Source: JBEIDK01 sp040383485 (GTDB lineage: Bacteria > Bacteroidota > Bacteroidia > UBA4408). From it: a DNA stretch of 37,813 nucleotides. The DNA lies in NCBI GenBank assembly GCA_040383485.1, contig JBEIDK010000020.1:1-37813 (forward strand), read 5' to 3'. The notes under the pieces are model-generated. The model saw only the letters and a program-made list of their open reading frames with translations. It was not told the origin of the DNA and ran no database searches. Both the position numbers and the translations under genes were made by a program. Shown here piece after piece: positions 33,207 to 37,813 of this stretch. Position 1 is the stretch's first letter, and the number at the start of each line of letters is the position of its first letter.

Positions 33207-34289
33207 ATGAACAACCAAATTTTTTCTAAAACGTTTTTAGGTAACTCAATAGAAAGCTATTGCTGGTTTGGTGCTATACTATTAGCAGGATTATTACTGC
33301 GTCATTTCTTGTCAAAATCATTGGTAAAACTTGTTTATCGTTTTTTTAAGAAACAAGCAGTTGAGGTAGGAATTGAGGATTTTTTAAACTTACTAAAAAA
33401 GCCTTTTGGATTATTTATTAGTATCACAACAATCTATTTTGCTTTTGATAGGTTATCGTTTCCTATATATTGGGACTTGGCTCCACGTCATTTATTTGGA
33501 TTAAAGATGGTTGTTTTTAAATCTTTTCAAATTGCAATTATTTCTTCATTTACTTGGATAATTTTAAGATTGACGGATTATTTTTCATTGATACTGCGTG
33601 AAAAGGCAAAGAAAACGGAATCATTGTATGATGACCAATTGGTGCCATTTATTAAAGAAGGTTTAAAGATATGTATTACACTTATTTCTTTGTTTTTTAC
33701 TCTTGGTCTAGTATTTAAGCTAAATGTGGCTAGTTTAATTGCTGGTTTAGGTATTGGTGGTTTAGCTATTGCACTAGCGGCTAAAGAATCGTTAGAAAAT
33801 TTGCTTGCATCTTTTACAATATTCTTTGATAAGCCATTTACTGTTGGCGATTTAATAGACGTTGCCGGAATTAGAGGCAATGTTGAACGCATTGGCTTTA
33901 GAAGTACAAGAATTAGAACTGTTGAGAAAAGTTTTGTTACCGTAGCAAATAAAAAGTTAATTGAAGGAGTACTTGATAACATAACTCTCAAAACTTTGCA
34001 AAGAGTTAGGTTTAAAATTTCATTGGTAAATGAAACTTCTAATGAACAAATACAAAATATCATATTGCAAATACAAGATGCAATTAGTGAGGTTGATTTA
34101 ATAAACGAAGATTCACGAGTACGTTTTTATGAGATTAATCCTAAGGGAGGTATAGATATACTTGTGCTTTACTTTGTAAATAGTAGTGAATGGGACGATT
34201 ACTTGAATGTGAAGCAATTAATTAATTATAAAATATTGGATATTGTTCAGCATAATAATGCTAAAATGATAAGCACAGCTCAAGTTTAG
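33207..34289 (+). CDS. MscS-family mechanosensitive ion channel
   Basis: Small-conductance mechanosensitive channel, 360 aa, which opens under membrane tension during osmotic downshock. Four to five hydrophobic segments come first (about 15-35, 70-90, 110-130, 150-170). The pore-lining helix is GLGIGGLAIALAAKESLENLLAS (about 183-205), with the Gly/Ala packing pattern of MscS TM3. The beta domain follows with KPFTVGDLIDVAGIRGNVE and the GFRSTRIRT segment, then the alpha/beta C-terminal domain. It has one or two more N-terminal helices than E. coli MscS (286 aa), as in the YbdG/YnaI-like members. Confidence 0.92.
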   Translation: MNNQIFSKTFLGNSIESYCWFGAILLAGLLLRHFLSKSLVKLVYRFFKKQAVEVGIEDFLNLLKKPFGLFISITTIYFAFDRLSFPIYWDLAPRHLFGLKMVVFKSFQIAIISSFTWIILRLTDYFSLILREKAKKTESLYDDQLVPFIKEGLKICITLISLFFTLGLVFKLNVASLIAGLGIGGLAIALAAKESLENLLASFTIFFDKPFTVGDLIDVAGIRGNVERIGFRSTRIRTVEKSFVTVANKKLIEGVLDNITLKTLQRVRFKISLVNETSNEQIQNIILQIQDAISEVDLINEDSRVRFYEINPKGGIDILVLYFVNSSEWDDYLNVKQLINYKILDIVQHNNAKMISTAQV

Positions 34290-34534
34290 AGTTTACCATT
34301 TTTTTTGATATTCAAAATCACTTCTATTTTTTACTTTCTCTATTTTTCTCGATTGTTAATAAAATTATTGGCTCTACAGCCATTCATTTTATTGATGTTT
34401 TTGTATCGCATTTCATTTTGCTAAAATACTTAGTATTGTGTAGCTAAAATAATTAGTAAATTGCGTTAGTTTTATTGATGGCTAATGTTTCAAGAAAAAC
34501 TTAATACATACAAATTTTTACAGTTTGTTTTTAT
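34290..34534. other. Intergenic stretch between mscS and dinB
   Basis: About 245 nt of very AT-rich sequence with no supported gene, RNA or terminator. The only structure found in the gap is the pair of inverted repeats at its right end, next to dinB, which are listed separately. Confidence 0.5.
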
Positions 34535-34576
34535 TCGCAATTATTTGCGACATAAGACAAGGTTATAATAGACCTT
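34535..34576. promoter_or_regulatory. Two inverted repeats in the dinB promoter region
   Basis: The first dyad is TCGCAA-TTAT-TTGCGA (34535-34550), perfect over 6-bp arms. The second is AAGGT (34559-34563) and ACCTT (34572-34576) around an 8-nt centre containing TATAAT (34564-34569). Both lie within 50 nt of the dinB ATG at 34582. They are reasonable operator candidates for a damage-responsive repressor, but no known LexA box is matched. Confidence 0.5.
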
Positions 34577-34581
34577 AATAA

Positions 34582-35796
34582 ATGAATCGCACAATCGCAC
34601 ACATGGATTTAGATACATTTTTTGTATCGGTTGAGCGCCTCAACGATAGTTCATTGTTTGGCAAGCCAGTGCTTATTGGTGGCGGTAGTGATAGGGGAGT
34701 AGTGGCATCGTGCAGCTATGAGGCACGTGCTTACGGTGTACACTCGGCAATGCCCATGAAATTGGCACGTCAGCTATGTCCTGAGGCAATTATTAAACGT
34801 GGCGACCATGAGCAATATAGTTATTACTCAAACATTATTACTGATATTATTAAAGAAGACGTACCTGTATATGAAAAAGCGTCTATCGATGAATTTTATA
34901 TTGACCTTACTGGAATGGATAAATTTTTTGGTTGTTATAAAATGGCAACAGAACTCAGGCAAAGAATTATTAAAGAAACCGGATTGCCTATATCTTGTGC
35001 CATGTCGACCAATAAAACAGTTGCAAAAATAGGTACAGGCGAGTCTAAACCTAACGGACAAAGAGAGATTCCGTTTGGAACCGAAAAAGGTTTTTTAGCA
35101 CCCTTGTCGGTAAAAAAAATTCCGATGGTAGGCGATAAAACCTATTTGACCTTGCGACAAATGGGTGTAGAAAAAGTAAAAACCGTTCAAGATATGCCCA
35201 TACAATTGATGGAACAAGTGTTGGGACAAAACGGAATTTTGCTTTGGAAAAAAGCAAACGCAATTGATAATACCCCAGTAGAGCAGTATTCCGAACGTAA
35301 ATCAATTTCAACCGAATGTACCTTTGAGAAAGATACCATCGACGTGGCGCATCTTGGAGCAGTACTCATTAGCATGACAGAAAAATTGGCTTATCAACTT
35401 CGCAAGGAAGAAAAATTAACATCGTGTGTAACAGTAAAAATAAGGTATTCCGATTTTAATACTTATACCATGCAAGCACGCATACCTTACACAACATTAG
35501 ACAATTTATTGATTGATAAAGTAAAAGAGTTATTCGCAAAATTATATCAAAAGCGAATGCTCATAAGGCTTGTTGGCATTAGGTTTAGTCATTTGGTGCA
35601 TGGTTCATACCAAACCGATTTATTTAATGATACCGTTGAAAATTTACAATTGTATCAAGCCATGGACAAGCTTAGAAATAGGTACGGTAAAGATGCCATA
35701 TTTCGAGCCATTGGCATGGGTGTAAAGTTACATAACTTTAATCCGTTTAATGGCAAAAGCAACGACGAGCCCATTCAAAAACCTGAAAAGAGTTGA
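34582..35796 (+). CDS. dinB: DNA polymerase IV (Y-family, DinB)
   Basis: Error-prone translesion DNA polymerase of 404 aa. The palm carries the metal ligands D9 (AHMDLDTFF, residues 6-14) and D103/E104 in SIDEFYIDL, so it is catalytically intact. YEARAYGVHSAMP (about 46-58) is the usual finger signature, and the helix-hairpin-helix region (MVGDKTYLTLRQMG) and little-finger domain follow. I see no canonical QLxLF clamp-binding motif at the C-terminus. A DNA polymerase III alpha-type gene begins 3 nt after its stop codon, so the two are almost certainly co-transcribed. This resembles imuB-dnaE2 mutagenesis operons, except that ImuB proteins lack the catalytic residues that this protein has. Confidence 0.95.
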   Translation: MNRTIAHMDLDTFFVSVERLNDSSLFGKPVLIGGGSDRGVVASCSYEARAYGVHSAMPMKLARQLCPEAIIKRGDHEQYSYYSNIITDIIKEDVPVYEKASIDEFYIDLTGMDKFFGCYKMATELRQRIIKETGLPISCAMSTNKTVAKIGTGESKPNGQREIPFGTEKGFLAPLSVKKIPMVGDKTYLTLRQMGVEKVKTVQDMPIQLMEQVLGQNGILLWKKANAIDNTPVEQYSERKSISTECTFEKDTIDVAHLGAVLISMTEKLAYQLRKEEKLTSCVTVKIRYSDFNTYTMQARIPYTTLDNLLIDKVKELFAKLYQKRMLIRLVGIRFSHLVHGSYQTDLFNDTVENLQLYQAMDKLRNRYGKDAIFRAIGMGVKLHNFNPFNGKSNDEPIQKPEKS

Positions 35797-35799
35797 ATC

Positions 35800-37813
35800 A
35801 TGCTGCTTAATTGTCACACATATTATAGTTTTTGTTATGGTACACTGTCAACAGAAGAATTGCTATGTGACATTGTAAATAAAGGTTATCAAAATTTTGT
35901 AATAGCTGATATTAATAATACTTCGGCATGTTTAGATGCTTTTAGGATTGCTAATGAAAAGGGACTTAAACCAATTTTAGGCATTGATTTTAGAAATGGG
36001 GTGCAGCAAAAGTATGTTGGTATTGCAAAAAATAATATTGGATTTAAAGAGTTAAACGAACACTTATCACATCATCTTCATAACAATAAAGAGTTTGAAG
36101 AGCAAGCTCCAGAATTTGATAATGTTTTTATCGTTTATCCATGGCAAAGCTATGCCAATTGGCCATTACGTAACAACGAATATGTTGGCATTAACGTAAA
36201 AGATGTACTGAGGTTAAAGTTTTTACCAGCATCAAGAAAGTACAAAAGAATGGTTGCTTTACAAACGGCTACATTCATTACAAAAAGAAATTTTAATTCA
36301 CATAGATTATTACGAGCCATTGATAAAAATACTTTGTTGAGTAAGCTTGAGAAATCAGAACAATCTACGCCCGATGCAATTATTTATACCAAAGCTGAAA
36401 TGTTTGCCGCCTATGCTGATTATCCAAACATCATTAAAAATACTGAAGAAATTTTAAGCAACTGCAGCATTGATTTCGAATATGGAAAATTTGCCAACAA
36501 AAACAAAAAACATTACACCGCTAGTGTAAATGAAGACATTGAATTGCTACGAAGTGAGTGTATGAAGGGTCTGCCATATAGGTATACAAATCCTAGTAGC
36601 GAAGTGATGCAGCGGATTGATAAAGAACTAAAAGTAATTGGTGACATGAGTTTTGCATCATACTTTTTAATTAATTGGGATATTGTAAAATATGCACGGC
36701 ATAAAAATTACTTTTATGTTGGACGCGGAAGTGGAGCCAATAGCTTAGTAGCATATTTGTTGCGTATTACTGATGTAGACCCAGTGGAGTTAGAATTGTA
36801 TTTCGAACGTTTTATAAACCCATTCAGAAGTAATCCGCCTGATTTTGATATTGATTTTTCGTGGACAGATAGAGATGATATTACACGCTATATTTTCGAT
36901 ACCTATGGTTATGATAAAACAGCATTACTGGCCACTTATTCTACATTTCAGCACGATGCAGTAACACGCGAATTGGGTAAAGTTTTTGGATTGCCACCTA
37001 ATGAAATTGATAAACTACAGTCGTTAAAATCTTTTGAGAATGTAGATGAATTGGGGAAGCTAGTGCTACAGTATAGCCAACTTATAAAGGGCTTTCCAAG
37101 TCATTTGAGCATACACTCCAGTGGTATACTTATTTCCGAGAAACCTATAACATGTTACTCTGCAACGTTTATGCCACCTAAAGGTTATCCTACAAATCAG
37201 TTTAGTATGATTGAGGCCGAGGACATTGGCCTCTATAAGTTTGACATTTTAAGTCAACGTGGATTAGGAAAAATTAAAGATGCTGTAACCATTATTAAGC
37301 AAAATAGAAATATCGATATTGATGCACACGATATTCCTAAATTTAAAAATGATACTGAAGTGAAAAAGCTTTTAAGTTTAGGAAAATGTATAGGTTGTTT
37401 TTATATTGAATCACCAGCTATGCGCATGCTACTAGCTAAACTTAAGGCTGATGATTATTTGCGTTTGGTAGCAGCAAGTTCTATTATAAGACCTGGGGTG
37501 AGTAAAAGCGGTATGATGCGTGAATATATTTTGCGCTACCGTGATGTAGCTTATCGAGAAAAAGCACGACAAGAAATTCCGGAATTATATGAATTGTTGC
37601 ATGAGACGTATGGTGTAATGGTGTATCAAGAAGATGTAATTAGGGTAGGACATTTTTTTGCGGGACTCACCTTAGCCGAGGCAGATTACTTAAGACGTGG
37701 AATGAGTTGGAAGTTTAAAAAACGAAATGAATTTGATAAGGTTCGTGAAAATTTTTTCAAGAACTGCGAAGCAAAAGGATACAATTCAAAAACGATATTT
37801 GATATATGGACGC
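35800..37813 (+). CDS. dnaE: DNA polymerase III alpha subunit-type polymerase (second, DinB-linked paralogue), 3' end missing
   Basis: C-family replicative-type polymerase; the first 671 residues are present and the gene runs off the right end. The N-terminal PHP domain starts LNCHTYYSFCYGTLS and lacks the first His of the usual HxH motif. The polymerase core shows GRGSGANSLVAYLLRI (about 308-323) and PPDFDIDFSWTDRDD, with Asp350 and Asp352 as probable metal ligands. A third Asp, 482, lies in LYKFDILSQRGL. HLSIHSSGILIS is also present. The expected full length of such short, DinB-linked alpha subunits is about 1000 aa. The ATG at 35800 lies 3 nt after the dinB stop. It is likely the extension polymerase working with DinB at lesions, rather than the main replicase. 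Confidence 0.93.
   Translation, partial: MLLNCHTYYSFCYGTLSTEELLCDIVNKGYQNFVIADINNTSACLDAFRIANEKGLKPILGIDFRNGVQQKYVGIAKNNIGFKELNEHLSHHLHNNKEFEEQAPEFDNVFIVYPWQSYANWPLRNNEYVGINVKDVLRLKFLPASRKYKRMVALQTATFITKRNFNSHRLLRAIDKNTLLSKLEKSEQSTPDAIIYTKAEMFAAYADYPNIIKNTEEILSNCSIDFEYGKFANKNKKHYTASVNEDIELLRSECMKGLPYRYTNPSSEVMQRIDKELKVIGDMSFASYFLINWDIVKYARHKNYFYVGRGSGANSLVAYLLRITDVDPVELELYFERFINPFRSNPPDFDIDFSWTDRDDITRYIFDTYGYDKTALLATYSTFQHDAVTRELGKVFGLPPNEIDKLQSLKSFENVDELGKLVLQYSQLIKGFPSHLSIHSSGILISEKPITCYSATFMPPKGYPTNQFSMIEAEDIGLYKFDILSQRGLGKIKDAVTIIKQNRNIDIDAHDIPKFKNDTEVKKLLSLGKCIGCFYIESPAMRMLLAKLKADDYLRLVAASSIIRPGVSKSGMMREYILRYRDVAYREKARQEIPELYELLHETYGVMVYQEDVIRVGHFFAGLTLAEADYLRRGMSWKFKKRNEFDKVRENFFKNCEAKGYNSKTIFDIWT

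Noticed and set aside
34582..35796. Calling the Y-family gene imuB
   Set aside because: The catalytic Asp and Glu residues are present, whereas ImuB proteins lack them.

Overview
The window is AT-rich chromosomal DNA from a member of the Bacteroidota. Evidence: three secreted proteins carry type IX secretion (T9SS) C-terminal sorting domains (two type A, one gliding-motility-associated type B/CHU_C). There is a ten-unit SprB-repeat adhesin, a DUF5683 protein, Bacteroidota-type -7 promoter boxes (TAnnTTTG) a short distance before several start codons, and GTCCC-N3-GGGAC palindromes at the left edge. No plasmid, phage, IS, CRISPR, rRNA or tRNA feature was seen. The content is mostly housekeeping chromosome with a few accessory islets.

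Layout. 1-285: three 102-bp direct repeats, each with two palindromes. 500-2890 (-): membrane pyrophosphatase hppA with an unusual Cys/Met-rich C-terminal tail. 3184-5859 (-): UvrD/RecB-type helicase that lacks the usual C-terminal nuclease. 6005-8074 (+): DsbD-type thiol reductant transporter. 8096-8598 (+): YoeB toxin with a non-standard antitoxin, followed tightly by a GT11 fucosyltransferase and a DUF5683 protein. 10042-18398 (-): YfcE-type phosphoesterase, giant SprB/PKD adhesin, Maf nucleotide pyrophosphatase, secreted M1 aminopeptidase and pterin dehydratase. 18557-24136 (+): giant secreted M43 metalloprotease. 24154-25987 (-): SirB2-like/cytochrome c fusion followed by hflX. 26077-27096 (+): threonine aldolase. 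27080-33136 (-): unknown exported protein, grpE-dnaJ, terC-deaD and pth. 33207-34289 (+): MscS channel. 34582-37813 (+): dinB followed 3 nt later by a DNA polymerase III alpha-type gene that runs off the right end.

How the genes work together. Three T9SS cargo proteins (adhesin, aminopeptidase, M43 protease) and DsbD fit a lifestyle of surface adhesion and extracellular protein degradation. grpE-dnaJ, hflX, deaD and pth are stress/translation functions. dinB-dnaE looks like an inducible translesion-synthesis pair, and two inverted repeats lie just upstream of it.

The observations most worth checking are the HppA metal-binding-like tail, the dinB-dnaE cassette with its upstream dyads, the hybrid YoeB antitoxin, the dyad in the phhB/M43 divergent promoter region, and the SirB2-cytochrome c fusion. 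I saw no clear-cut new multi-gene system. All family assignments come from reading motifs, not from database searches.
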